A stretch of 64,000 bases of DNA from Corbicula japonica (GCA_038501625.1 JAZAYU010000222.1:682001-746000), one strand, 5' to 3'. Positions 35,975-48,900 are shown, numbered from the stretch's first letter. Notes: generated by a model not told the origin, from the letters alone. Made by a program: numbers and translations.

Positions 35975-36719
35975 GATTTCGCTCACTTATCGGGCTTACA
36001 ACAATAATGATACTTCAAAGCAGACCAAAAGTATTTTAACCGTCACTGGAAGAGATGTTGATTTTTGCAATTTACATATGAGTCTCTGCAATTCTGTATA
36101 ATGTACATGTTTATTTATTACTTTTTATTTCCACATGTTATTGATACTTATATTAAAACATATTGCATGTTTATCTTTTTGATTTTACTGTTTGAATGGC
36201 GTGAACAAGATCACTAAGTAGCTAATGAAATTAAGCTAAATTATATTTACTACCAAGTGGTACATAAAAAGCAGATTGAGATATAATTAAAGAAAATTCC
36301 CGCGGTGTAACTTAATACATTTGTACTAGATCTTTAGAAAATCTTACTTTTTTGAACTCACTTTCAGCAATTGTAAGAATGTGTCAAAAGCATTGTTTTC
36401 TAATGCCTATTTTGATGTCAAATTCGCATTTGATACAGTTAAGAGAATAAAAATAAAAAGGAAGTTTTAGTAACTAATTATTAAAAGTACGGACAAATAA
36501 GCTAAGACGTACATATACTCGTATTTGTCATGAAATCCAGGTGTTAGAATCTAACGTCGCATTAACAGCTACACCGTTATGATCAATAATTATACATAAT
36601 GGGTTAAGCAAGTATTCCATATAATATGATATACATGTTCACCAGAATAAACTTAATGATGCTACACAGTGAAAAAAGTTAATAATTATATGACGAATAT
36701 ATAAACGTTAACACTTTAC

Positions 36720-36880
36720 TCCTGTTTTACCAGTATAGATCCAGATAAACTGGCACATCTGTACCATCTGATCTGAATACACACTGGTCGCATCTTGATC
36801 AGAAATAACATAATGAATCTAAAAGCGAACATTGTAGATCCGGATCAGACGCACAGATACGTATAGACGAAAAATGATCT
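36720..36880. repeat. Palindromic MITE family B
   Basis: Arms 'AGTATAGATCCAGATAAACT' and 'GATCTGAATACACACTGG' with the centre 'TTGATCAGAAATAACATAAT' and a second arm 'GTAGATCCGGATCAGACG'. Confidence 0.7.
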
Positions 36881-37623
36881 GCTGACATAATCGTAAAAGT
36901 AACACTGGAAATCTCTGAAACAAAGATTGTATGAAGCAAATCCTTACTAGCTTAGTTTAGCTACACTCAGAGATCATGTGAATAAAGTCTTGAAATAAAG
37001 TTTGTTTTCAAAAAACAAATTCTGTGTTTTGTAGGTTCATTCTACGAGTTCAAAGTCTGGCTGTTGTAAACTTTACTCGTATTTCTAAAATACTTTGTTG
37101 ACAACTGCTGGTTTTATGCAAGGTTGAAGAATCTGGAAATCTGGAAAATATGAAGTATTCGTCTGAAGATATTCGATTTTCTCACATCTCAATATCTGTG
37201 AATTTATTTTTTTACAATATTGACAAAGTTTCCAAGCAGATTCAGGTGGCAGCCGTTTATTTTAAAGATATTCATAACTTTATGCGTATCTTACTATTGG
37301 TTAAAGAGTATATTTACTGATAAAAATATTGTTAATGATTTAACAATATAAATATTAATCACTGAACCCAATCTAAATGTGAACCTCCAATATTGAGATT
37401 TTTAGTGGAAGATAAATAATTATAAGTATTTACCTCACATACGAATCGTTAGTTTTCGTCGACCTTGTGGCATCAGTTACAAACAAGCTAAATGTTGTCG
37501 ACCACCGTGTTGGGCAAATTGAACAAAGCCTTTACTATTGAGTATGCATGTCTGATGGCAACGAAAGGTTGCATATTTTCGTGCTAGTCTTACACATAAA
37601 AGGTATCCCGGGATACACCACCG

Positions 37624-37768
37624 ACCCAAGATCATAAAACTAGGATTTGAGAACAGTCTCAAATCTCAAGCATCTGAGTGGCTGAAACGGCTACTGGTCG
37701 CCATTTCAGCAAATCAGATGCTTGAGATTTGAGACTGGTTTCCAAACTCAGTTTTATAACCTTGGGCA
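37624..37768. repeat. Palindromic MITE family A
   Basis: Ends ACCCAAGATCATAAAACT and AGTTTTATAACCTTGGGC; arms with 'CATCTGAGTGGCTGAAACGG' and 'CCATTTCAGCAAATCAGATG'. Confidence 0.85.
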
Positions 37769-38772
37769 CAGATGCTTGTTCTTCGCACACACAGAAAACA
37801 ATTTGATGCCTGTGTTCAGAAATAACGTGCACATTAACTCACATACAATGGTACATAAATATGTGCCCACACGTATAAACAAATACTTTTTATGTACGGG
37901 TTACGTAAGTAACACATGGAAGACACTCCTCCAAACACACATAGGCGCTCATTAATTGATAATATGATTTTTACATTCTTGTCTCTGTCAATACTAAGTA
38001 TGTGACTGAACCAATTAAAAACTTATACTAAAAGTAGTTTTTGCGAGGATAAAAGAATGAGTTGAAAAGAGAACCCTCGATGTATTTGCTGTGTATCACC
38101 GCTTGCGTTTCATCTGGGATTTTAAAACCTATGACAACTTCATAAAATGGCACCAAAACAGTCGAGCTGTATAGAAATTTGATATTAAACTATTGATTAG
38201 AATGAACGAATTCTGCCGTTTGTGATTGCTTCTAAAACTTGTTACTGTAATAGTCTCTATATAGAGTCCAGAGGCAAATCAATTAACCAGCCACCCGGTT
38301 AGAGTTGGAATTTCATTAATTGGCCAATCCCTATTGAATCTTGGATGTAACGACATAATGGTCTTTGAATGGTGTTGGTAAACATTCGTTTAAGGCAATC
38401 TGTTTATCGGTAATATAAGATTTTCTTAGAAATTGTTGATAGAAATGGAATACAAGTTTTAGAAAGAGCAAAAGTCTTGGATGTTCTGTGTTTTAATAAG
38501 ATAGAAAAGACCAGTAGTTGTTGTTTTGTACAACTTGCACAATTTGTGATTGAATGATCACCAAAGAATATAACAGAAATCGCGTAAATGAATTGTTTCG
38601 TCACATCGTGTGATGGATTCGTAGATGTAGCACTACTATTTTATTTTAACGATCATGACTGGAATATTTTTGCACGACGAATCAATTTTATTATACATAT
38701 TTTTAATATCTCGGTATTCTAGTTCTAAAAATACTGAAAAGACAGTTATAAAGTAGAATATTTTTTAAAAAC

Positions 38773-41700
38773 ATGCATGACAAGTCCGTAGCCGTGAACA
38801 TCGTCAGTGCGAATGCTTGGGCAACACACATTGGGAGATCACCAAGAAAGGACAATTATGTGCCAGTTCCAAGAGTAGGCGAAGACATGGCACACATTCT
38901 GCGACAGAGGGCGAAAAGTGCTTCGGCAATTCTCGGAAGAAGGCACTTCGAGATCGATCGGCAAGAACTTTCGTCACAAGAAATATTAACAGGTACATGT
39001 TTTTCTTCAAAACGGGAAAATTTAAGAATATACCAATGCAGTAAACGGAAAGGTTACATCATTTTTTTTAATTATTTTCATGGTCTTATGAATAATTGAG
39101 ATAGATAAACCAAATCTATCAAATCACAGTGTTTGTATAATCTAATTTTTATTTTACAGAGTCAGTTTTAATTAAAGTGGTTCAGCTCAATAAAATTACC
39201 TTATATTTGACATCTAAGAGTTATTTTTTACTATACTGCATACAATAAGTTAAAACATTTATTCACACACCCTTTTAAAGTTATTGCTTTTGCAAATAAT
39301 ATGCATAGAGGTCGATTAAACATTTTGTTTTAGCGCTTTTTATTAAAAGTTCCTCAATCTACACATTTTAGCAGAGCGTAAAATAACTTAAAGTTATTGC
39401 ATTTAATTCATTTCCAATAAAAATATTTTTTATTGAATTAAGAACTCTTTGTTCACACTAGAACAATTATAGCAGCCGTTTTTTCAGAGATTGTCCAGCT
39501 GCCAACCGGAAACCTGACAAAATACGTAGTCCCAACGAAAACTTGAAACTGTAAAAATGATTTTTGATGACAAATCTTTGCGAAATCTAGTGCTTAATCA
39601 ATATGTTTATATGTTTGCGCCGGTAGAGAAAAACGTAGTTCTAATAATGGCTCATTAAAACTAAAGCCAGATTCCGACGCAGTGACTTCCCTTTGACGCT
39701 ACGACTAGATAATGTTAAGGGAAAGTAACCGCTGTGAGTAGTTTGCCGAACTCAACACAGTGATCTCCCTTTGGCACCACACTTAACGGTTATAAGAAAC
39801 TATGTGCAAACGAGGATAAATATCGCCTGAAAATCAAAATTTTATATAAAAAAGATTAACACTTAATTCTATATCAGCAACTTTGAAAAGCCGAAATGCC
39901 TATTGTTAATAATTCTGTATTGTCCTGGAGTTTTAATGAAACGAACTTGACCCGCCTGAAGAGGCGATTCATTACTATTCGTATCGTTAATAAATTGCTA
40001 AAAGAAGAAAACAGTATCCTGTTATATCTTTTGTTAGCGATTAGCATGTAAACATGCTCAGTCTTTTGGTTACGACCATCATTAAGCGCATCTTTTCATC
40101 GAGACATTGATGAATCTATCGATCTATCGAATCATTCGTTCATCCATGAAATCAGTGATTTGTTATTTGCAATTTGTGTACTGAGATTTACAGTTTGCAA
40201 CCTTACAGAATCATAAGTATATCATTTGTAACTAAATAAAAGAAAGTGTAGCTAAAACAATTAAAATTTGTGTCAAGCTTTACTTTTTGCGATTGATTTC
40301 AAACATGGTCTTATGGAGTGTGCGAGACAAACTTACTGGACAAATTAACCACATTAATAGTTGAACCAACATTCTGTGTTATGAAAACATCCGATATCGA
40401 TTATCTAAACTCAAAAATGTGTCGAAAGTAAAACAAAAATGAAACAGAAGCCATATATTTCATGTCATCTTGGAATACAGTATAGGACAGTCATCAACAA
40501 CAAAGGATAGTGATAAAGCTACTGAGGATAAGAGGGAAGAAATTGTAAAAGAAATCACTTAATTAATATGAAAGCGTTAACCGCGGACAGTTCCAATGCG
40601 ATAACGCCTCGGGTTCTCTTTTTGTCGTTCTTTTGAAATTGCTCTTTTTCTCCCTACATTGTAGGAGCAGGGGTAGGCTGTGGTTTCTGAATTTGTCTAT
40701 GCTTGATTTGTATTTTCACCATACGATAATATTCAAACATGTATATTTATCTGTATTTAAACAATTGTACAATGTAATTATCCAGTTCTATTTTTTTAAC
40801 CAAGCATTTAAGATTTCCATTTAATAAGTTACTTCACGAGGCATTTTGTACGTGAGAGAACCTTTAGGGGCAAATGCGAGGTTGGTGCACCCTGATTTCT
40901 TGGGAACCTGATTAGAACTTTTAGTAGCAAAATACTTTGACACTGGCCGTTCTAATGCTGTAACCATTGGGTTCTTTTTCTTGTTAATTGTTTTGTTGTC
41001 TTTTGAAACAAATGCTACTTTTCCTTCCATCCTTTTTGATTGTGTGGGGGAGATGTTACACTTTTTGAATGTGGCGTTTCCTGAAACGAATATTTAACAC
41101 TCTTTTGTAGAAACTGGAACCTTAACACATGTACGAACACCTGTATCGAAACGATCGTACATGTGTTTATCCAGATCTGTTATAACCATGTATCGTAGAT
41201 TTTACACAACTTTATGTTTTAGGAGTTCGGTTACGAGGAACACCGGTTCCTAGACAAGACAAATTGATTCAAGAACAACTAACAGACAAACAGTATACGA
41301 AGACAGATGACTGTCGGTACACACGATATCCTCTGAAAGTACGACCACATACAGCGGTGCAGGCCACCAAGTTTTCATCTGTTCGAAATACCAACGATCG
41401 GTTATTGTACATGAATAACTCATTGAAAATTTTATCCATTTCGAAAGGATATTGCTTAAAGACATTGAAAAATGAAAAAGAAGAAAAAGAAAGTGATAAA
41501 GAAAGTAATTCGCTTCTTACGTCAACAACAGTTACTGTAGAAAAGTTCAGGAGACCGTGGTCTGTTCCGCTTTATGCGTTTGCTACATTGGAAGAGAGAA
41601 AAAGCGGTCTATACAACAACACTACCACAAATCTGCCTTTATTTTGGAAGACAAGGAATGCAAATCCTACCCGCTTGAGACAAAAAGTAGGACAAACAGG

Positions 41701-41875
41701 ACCTAAAGACAAGGGTAGTAAAGCACCACAACTTCGATCGTTGATGCGAGAAAATGACCAGAACTTGTGCGGGGAAACATTGAACTGTCCATATAAATGT
41801 CGCGGTTGTTTTAAAGCATGTTTGGCATCTGACTCCTACATAAAATGGCATAAACCAAATAAACAAACTCAATAA
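38773..41875 (+). CDS. Unrecognised two-exon gene 2 (290 aa)
   Basis: Exon 1 is 38773-38992 (donor G|GTACAT) and exon 2 is 41223-41875 (acceptor TTTTAG|GA). The split codon (G+GA, Gly74) and both frames fit. An in-frame TAA lies eight codons before the ATG. Residues 1-73 include RSPRKDNYVPVPRVGEDMAH and RQRAKSASAILGRRHFEIDR; exon 2 begins VRLRGTPVPRQDKLIQEQL. A Lys/Glu-rich linker (NEKEEKESDKES) follows, and the C-terminal third has five Cys in a short span (residues ~256-275), including the run CPYKCRGCFKAC, which might bind a metal but matches no motif I can name. No signal peptide or membrane span. I do not recognise the family. It lies between the two copies of the other unrecognised gene; a functional link is only a guess. 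Confidence 0.6.
40578..41110. repeat. Low-copy repeat block in intron of gene 2
   Basis: The sequence 40850-41105 ('GAGAACCTTTAGGGGCAAAT', 'GACACTGGCCGTTCTAATGC', 'TTGATTGTGTGGGGGAGAT') is matched, diverged, by 42150-42500. A third partial copy starts at 40590 ('TTCCAATGCGATAACGCCTC'). The block lies in the intron just before exon 2. Confidence 0.7.
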
Positions 41876-41990
41876 CTAAGTATAAACTCCTCAGGAAATT
41901 TATGGCTTACCTAGAGTTTCAGTTTGTCCTGATATTACAATGTTTAAGTGAAAAGCAACCACCGGAAATGCATAATAACAAAACAAAAAT

Positions 41991-41996
41991 AATAAA
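41991..41996 (+). terminator. Candidate polyadenylation signal of gene 2
   Basis: AATAAA 116 bases after the stop codon, in an A-rich context. No other signal is nearer. Confidence 0.45.
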
Positions 41997-42149
41997 AAAT
42001 AATATATTAACTGTGTCATGTTGTAAGTAAAATGAAGAGAATGTTAAGACAACAATCAGTCGAACTTAATCACAATAAAGTACAATAATACTTTGAACAT
42101 TGTTAAGCGGATGGGAGGGTTGGAGTTATTTCACTATGACAACTTGTAC

Positions 42150-42500
42150 TTGTTTTTTAATATGAGAACCTGTTGGGGGCAAGTGTGAGGTTGGATCACC
42201 CTAGAACCTGGTTTAAACCTCCAGTGCCAAATTGTTTTGACATTGGCCACAAAGAGCGATGCCTGCGTTCAAGTTTTCATCTGTTCGCAATACCAACGAT
42301 CGGTTATTGTACATGAACAACTCTCTGACACACTGACTGTTCCAATGCGGTAACCCTTCAAGTTCTCACTTTCGTAAATTTTTGTGGCGTCTATTTTGCA
42401 ACTGATTATTGTAAAACCACGCTCTCTTCTCGTTTCTACTTTTTGGCTGTGCGGGGAGGCTATGTCTGCTGGGTGTCGCTATTCCTGATATGCATATTTC
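42150..42500. repeat. Low-copy repeat block carrying an exon fragment
   Basis: This is a diverged copy of the block at 40850-41105. At 42249-42338 it holds an extra ~90 bases placed between 'GACATTGGCC' and 'TTCCAATGCGG', which are adjacent in the other copy. Bases 42271-42324 of that extra piece match gene 2 exon 2 at 41369-41422 ('CGATCGGTTATTGTACATGA'). Confidence 0.8.
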
Positions 42501-42552
42501 ACTTTTTTGAATATATAAAATTCTGTTGCACAGACTCTTTTGTCATAAATAA

Positions 42553-42735
42553 ATGGAACAACCGACTGCGTCAAGTGGTTCAGGTGGCAAAAAAGAACTG
42601 ATTTACATATTTCTTTCATGCTTTATAGAACTTCTCGAAAAAGAAATACGAGGCGAAAAAACTGATCTGCAGGCCACTTTCCTCTATTTCAATGAGGCTA
42701 AATTGGGCCAAATAGAGCAATCAAAGTTAAAATAA
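42553..42735 (+). other. Short ATG-started open frame, uncertain
   Basis: A 60-codon frame from ATG to TAA with a Gly/Ser start (SSGSGGKKELIYIFLSCF) and a Glu/Lys-rich end. It follows the repeat block after gene 2. Nothing identifies it, and it may be chance. Confidence 0.2.
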
Positions 42736-43950
42736 AATTGACAGGATTTTATTTGATCGATGTTTCCTTTTTCAAAATATGCGTTTCATGTTGAGGCATT
42801 TTACTTAACATTAGTACGATCCTCTTGAGTCAGTTCAATTCTGCTTTATAATTATCACACACTCAAAATAAAACAGTTAAGCATGCTATAAATTTCACAT
42901 ATATTTTTAGCTAAATGCTTGACATCGGTAGACTAAAGTAGTTCGGTTAACGAACGACAGAGGCTTCACAATCAAGGAAGTGATTGTTGCATTTTAGCAA
43001 AATTCTTGTAAGACATGTGAGGTTTGTTTGTCTGCCGTATTCCTTTCTCCAAATATCTGTGGTGAGGATTATGTAATAGGTAAGTTTGGGTTTTAATAAC
43101 TTTCGAGATGAAACAAACATGTAACGGTTATCGAAAATAAAATGTATGCAAGTAAACAGTATAGCAATGTTGCACAAAATAAAAAGATATAACTTAAATC
43201 CTTATCAGCTATCGATGATGCGAATTTCATCATTTCTGACAGTGATTTCTTTTGTAGGTAATAAGAGCATTTTTGAGTCTTCTCTGACTACTGTCAGAAC
43301 CTATTATATTTCTTTATCAACATAGAAGGGCAATGAGTAAAATTTCCTCAAATGATATTAAATGTTTGCCATTTGAAATGTCCATTTCGTCAACCAATAT
43401 TATACATTAATTACAGATAGCTGATATCGAAAAAAATATTGTGTAGTATCTTAGAATACGTTCCCTGGCAAAATTCCATGGCATTTGCATCCAATGGAGC
43501 ATGCGCAACAAAGATGAAACCCGATTTGAAAAGGGTATTTTATTACTGACGTGTTACATGAAATAAAAACTTAAAAAAACTATGCGCCCTAAGCCGAGTT
43601 GTCTCAGCAGCTTTCTTAATTTTAAGCAAATATATGTTAATCTGCCAGTCGTGAGTTCGAATCGGTATATTATTATTTTACACACAAATTCATAATATTT
43701 CGATAAAATAAAGCCCGAAAATTTCTGCATGTTAGCGTTTTTGTTAAAGTTTTGATGGATCATATCTTATACATTTTTACATATATTTCATTTGTGCTTG
43801 ACATTAATGTTGTGTTTTAAATCCTGTATTTATGGTTAAACATTCAGATTTTCCCAGTTTGCTGGTACATCTTTTCATCTTTTAAGCAACGACATGATAG
43901 ATGATGCTACATGTATGTCAACGATCACATTCACGAGAATTACTTTTACG
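42736..43950. other. Intergenic DNA, no gene seen
   Basis: AT-rich sequence without credible exons, RNA genes or clear repeats on either strand. Confidence 0.5.
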
Positions 43951-43953
43951 CGG

Positions 43954-44747
43954 TACAGTCAGAAAGTTCCCGGACTGGTCCTTTTAAACACATTATTGAC
44001 GTCGGATCGTCATGAAATTTACCATGCATGTATTTCTATTCAAATCTAATATTAACAGGTAAGAAAAAGTAGGTTATAACAAGTATTTGGATTTATTTTT
44101 TCACATTTAGCATCTCCACAACCCTAATACGGAGCACTTTAGAACTTGCCTTATTTTGCAATGAGATTACTATATTCTTTTTAAAGTTTCTCAAAATAAA
44201 GACACCAAAACGTCTTGATTTTTCCGCATGACGTCAACGGAACGTTACTAGTAAACAATAACAAAATTTCAGCGTGATCGGTTAACGTATCACCATTTTG
44301 TGAAGTATATTTTCCGCCATGTAAACAATCTGAAGCAAGAAAATGACAACGTTAGGTGAACGAACGGAGCAGCGGACGGTGATTAAATTCTGTGCGATGT
44401 CTAGTATGACCCCAACGGATACTTGGAAATTCATGAAACAGAAGGATGGTGTTGTTAATTGTTCCAGGACTCTTGTGTTAGAGTGGCACAAAATGATTAA
44501 GGACGTCCTAGCAACTGATCGGCGCAAGTCTCTTAATGATATTGCTGACACTGTCGAGCTGAGTCATGGAACTGTCCATAAAATAGTGACCCAGGACTTG
44601 AACATGAATAAGGTATGTGCTCGCTGGGTTCCTCGTCTGCTGACAGATGAAATGAAAGCAACCCGTGTAGACGCTTCTCGTCGAATTTTATATGGATGTC
44701 ATCGAAATGTAGTTTCATATTCACATAACATTACTGTAAACATTTAA
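43954..44747 (+). mobile_element. Truncated mariner transposon, helix-turn-helix part only
   Basis: The left end reads TACAGTCAGAAAGTTCCCGG, a plausible mariner terminal inverted repeat abutting a TA dinucleotide. The frame 44343-44747 (134 codons) encodes the N-terminal DNA-binding part of a mariner/Mos1-type transposase: EQRTVIKFCAMSSMTPTDTW, then the second helix-turn-helix (RRKSLNDIADTVELSHGTVH) and the VCARWVPRLLTDEMKATR linker. About 40 residues between the two helix-turn-helix units, normally present in the family, are absent, and the whole catalytic DDD/DDE domain is missing. The right-hand inverted repeat was not found. It cannot be an active transposase; an adopted DNA-binding role is possible but unsupported. 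Confidence 0.85.
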
Positions 44748-45211
44748 TGAACTGTATTAGGTTTACTTTTTACTTGTTTTAAACAAGTTGCATTTACTCT
44801 ATTTGAGATACTTGGTAATTTTAAGGTTAAAAAAGCCGCTCCCTCCTATGTGCAAAAATGATGTCAGATCGATGTAAATATATTTCAAACCTTCTGTTTA
44901 TCTTATGTATACCTTGCATAAATTAATCTTTCAATAAAATATTACATTAGAAGTAGTAATAAACCTTGAAATGGTCATAAATTGTAAATGGTAGAACACT
45001 TGTAAACAAATAAAATGTGATGTAATTTTCTTGCACAGTCAACGCACTGTTTTATTTAAAGCCGTTGTTTCATCTTTTTAACGCAGTGAACATCGCCCAG
45101 AACAGCAGTCCTAAAATGTACTAATTACTTCAAAGTTTCGGCGAAACCCGCTATTTATATCATTGACAGGTGCTAGGCGGCCTAGGCAGTTATATGAATT
45201 TTCATTCCTGT

Positions 45212-45337
45212 GCCCAAGATCATAAAACTAAATCTGGAGATCAGTCTCAAATCTCAAGCATCTGGTCGCCATTTCAGCCAATCAGATTCCTGAGATTTGA
45301 GACTGATCTCAAAACTTAGTTTTATGATCTTGGGCCC
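45212..45337. repeat. Palindromic MITE family A, shortened
   Basis: Ends GCCCAAGATCATAAAACTAA and TTAGTTTTATGATCTTGGGC are perfect inverted complements over 20 bases. Part of the left inner arm is deleted. Confidence 0.85.
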
Positions 45338-45339
45338 TG

Positions 45340-48225
45340 CTCTTGAATAGGCTCAATTAAAATGAGTCAGCAATATTTTCATATTTTTGTGTTTGATGGC
45401 TTTCAAAGTTCAATGTTCTTTTTTATATTAAGAGTATCGTTGTTTGTGCCGTGTGGCGGCTGTAAAAGTCTCCACGTACATTAAGTTACGTCCTGTGAAG
45501 GTCGTTGAGCATGATATTTGTATTTTTAAGATGTGTGGTTTCAATATCCCAGTGTCATCGACAGCAACACCGTCATGGTCATTATTATAGTCATGCTATT
45601 GTCATCAACGTCATCATCAGAATATGGAGATTTTGTTAAAAAATAAATGGTGTTTTTATAGGTATGTTTCATCTAAAAAACAATGGATGATTTACTGTCT
45701 ATCAGACAGGGATGGGTGAAACTATATAATATTTTTTTTCTTTTAGTATGCAAATATGTCATTCAAATCGATCATTTTATAAAAAATGAAAATTTGAGAA
45801 AGTGCCTCTTGTGATCAGTTTCGATGTTAATCAGTGGTCGGATGTCATCGTGTGGGTAATACAGAATAATGAAACATGAAATGTAGAGGCAGGCGTAACA
45901 AGCTGTTGATGAAAGTCTGCACTCATATACATGTAGGTTATTGTCGGTCATCCTGATGACCGACATATTATAATGGACCAAACTTGAACGTTGAAGGGTA
46001 ACACCGGTTAACAGCGGCACCGGACGTGGTCACTTTAGACAAAGCCGCCCGTCTAGAGCTTGGGAATGCTATTCCGTTCCCCCTATTTGCAAGAAAAGTC
46101 TTCTAAATGTTGATGAAACAATATCTGGACGTTGTAGTAACATCAAATCAGAAATTGAGCCGATATATAACGACATGTTAAATTATATAAACATACGTGT
46201 GTTGTATTTTCTACAGGGTGTAGAAAAAATGTTATGCGTCTTTTTTTAGAAAGTCACGTGATGAAAACCTTCATAGCAAAATATTATTTGTGTATAAATT
46301 GAACTGTTACGTTATTTGATTCAAACAACTGTTCAGGATGATCCCATATATGAAATAGATTCAATCCGTTATGTCGATTTTGTTGGTCAAAAGCAAGACA
46401 TCGTTTATGTTTTTGTTAGAGACTAATGAATATCCGGGCGTGCTCGATTGGGCTGTCGGAACTGTGCCAGAATCAAATTCCGACTCTTCCACAGAATCTG
46501 CTTGACTGTTTCACTGCGCATATCTGTACTTTCAGCAGACAGCGACAGTAGTAAACCAATTTTGTCTGGCGATTATAGTCGCCAGAGAATCCTTAGCGAG
46601 CTTCAGTTATCTTTCCTCGAGGTTTAAAATAGGCGGTATTCCCCAAGCTTGCAAGTAAAGTACATACTGCTGCTGGAGATTAACAACACCAGTTGGTGTT
46701 AGATTTAAAAATTCAACGAACTCGGAGTCATATAACAAGATGTATGTTTACCGTTATTACAGCAGAGTTGCTGATAGCAATTTGATGCCACTTAAATGTC
46801 GGTCACTGATTTATTGCCATTCATATGTTTGGAATGCATGAGATCTGTATCTGTATTGTTATGACGCTTGTAACCACTGCTGGCGTAGTGCGTCGGGGGT
46901 TTAAATGTTAACCATTCGAGTTGCACAAATACTGCACACTGTTTGCCATATCCTGTCGTTCAGGGCGACGTTTACACCTTCTAGATGCTGGTTTAATACA
47001 GTATAAGCTTTACCTCTTCTTTTCTTTTTTACAAATGGTTTATATTTACTCTTTAATCAAGTGTTATGTTGAATTATTGTAATGAGCAATAGGCTTAGTT
47101 GATAAGAAGCTGGAGAAATTTCTTTTAAATAGATACAGAGAACAGGCTTGACGTAATCCAGAAGCCAATCAGAGGCCTCTAGTTTTTCGGTTTACAACAG
47201 TCGTTTATTTTCTGATAACGACGGAGAAAGAGTCTAAGAATCTGCCAAACGAGTGAGATTGGATGTCGGAACAGAATCCTGATAGGTTTTTATAAAAAGT
47301 GTTACATAATTGCATGTTTGTTATATCTTTTGAAGTCTAAAGAACTTCTAATGGTCTTAATAAGCCATACTTCATAGTTCAACTAAGTTTTCCTAGTTTT
47401 TAGATCAGTCAACAGAAAGCAATATTTATAATTTACTGAAAAATAACACTATTTCTGGTTGGTGAAATTCTTGGCATAGTACTGAAATGTAACCATTATC
47501 TTATTTTATGGCAAAAAAAACAGTATCTAAAAATATTTCAGTTTGGTGCAGTATAAAACACTGACCGATTCACACCACCTATTTCGATGGAATGGGTAGA
47601 ACGCTGCCAGAACACAGTTCCGACGCACTCGATTGGAGTTCTCCCTGTTCTAAATGTCGGAATTTCCAATCGAGCACGCTCCGACTTTTGCGGGAAAGGC
47701 TGTCTGTAAACAAAAGTTTACAAAAAGCTAGTCGTTCATTAGCATACACTTTCAACCAAAAATGTATTCCAAAATCTAGAGTTCAACAACAAAATTTCGT
47801 CACTGTCCTAGGGTGGGAGGATGAGCAGCCTGACAGGGACTCAAATTATTAAATTTACTATTCTGATCTTCAACAATTTCGTTAGAATGCTGAACTTAAA
47901 CATGTAATATTGATGGTTCTCGCACATTTTCCTGTTTTTGTTTGTTAGTTTTAATGATGTCAATTTCAGTGTATGCCATGTTAGATGACATTATGCGGGT
48001 TTCAAAAAAACTCATGTCCATGCATTGACTTTGAAAATTGATGAACACTTCTACCCATGTGTTAATTTTAAAAATTTCTTTCTTGTGGTATAAATCACCA
48101 AACATACGGTCGTGAAACAGTAGAGGCTTATATATAGTAAACGAGGAGATGTTTTAAACAAGCATTTAGGAGGAAACAAATGCTCAGAACTTGCTTTATT
48201 GTCAAAATATTGTCTTTTAAAGAGA
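45340..48225. other. Intergenic DNA, no gene seen
   Basis: No exon with coding character. Holds the inverted repeats at 46432-47690 and otherwise single-copy-looking sequence. Confidence 0.5.
46432..47690. repeat. Inverted repeats around CGTGCTCGATTGG
   Basis: 'GCGTGCTCGATTGG' followed by 'GTCGGAACTGTGCCAG' at 46437-46474 is inverted at 47605-47635 as 'GCCAGAACACAGTTCCGACG' plus CACTCGATTGG. A second inverted copy at 47676-47690 (CCAATCGAGCACGC) makes a local hairpin with 47625-47639. This looks like the ends of a ~1.25 kb foldback element, but the interior gives no coding support. Confidence 0.5.
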
Positions 48226-48228
48226 GAT

Positions 48229-48460
48229 TTTGCTTTTTGCGCTTTCCAGTGCAAATGTTGCGAATGTTCTCAGAAGTAAACGGAAGTTTAGCAAAGTGAG
48301 GTGATCATTGTTGAAAGTAAAAAAAAGGGGGGATCAGCGATTTTGCCATTTGTTTGCGATTTCCAGTGCAAATTTGGTGAATGTTATCAGAAGATACCGG
48401 AGGTTTAGCGAATGTGACATTGCCATTGTTTAAAGTAAACATAGGAGATCAGCATGGGCA
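48229..48460. repeat. 117-bp direct repeat, two copies
   Basis: 'TTCCAGTGCAAAT' starts at 48244 and again at 48361, followed in both by 'GAATGTT.TCAGAAG', 'GGAGGTTTAGC' or its variant, and 'AAAGTAAA..GGAGATCAGC'. The two copies are clearly diverged. Confidence 0.75.
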
Positions 48461-48900
48461 ATATTTTTATCTAATATCATAAGTGTAGTCAATTGGGCGG
48501 CGCTACGCTAAAAGACAGTCATCAATACGACCAATAAGCTGCGGACGAGAGAGATAAACGACTAGGATGGCCACATGAGGTTATGATTACACATTCAGCG
48601 TGGAAGCATCAATAATGATTTTGTTTATTGAACTTGTCTGATATCAATTTATAGGATAAATGGCGACACGTTACCTCAGTTACAAGTACTTAGTTAGTCA
48701 AGTTTGTTGAAATATAATTTCAATCCATAATTACACACTTTTGCATTTCACGAGCGCACTATTGAAATAACCTGAGATGCGAGAGTTTAAACCTAGTTGG
48801 TTTGATGACTACCCATGTCTTCATTAGTTATGAACATTACATTTTATCTTTTATTCGCAATTACTCATTTAGAGGGACATTTATATACATGTATTATGCT

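Larger units (their letters stand above)
35975..38770. other. Intergenic DNA between the two unrecognised genes
   Basis: AT-rich sequence with one family-B and one family-A palindrome and no coding exon recognised. No clear promoter motif for the downstream gene was found. Confidence 0.5.

Noticed and set aside
47592..47852. 86-codon plus-strand frame
   Set aside because: Its first half is the CGTGCTCGATTGG inverted repeat, and no domain or splice sites support it.
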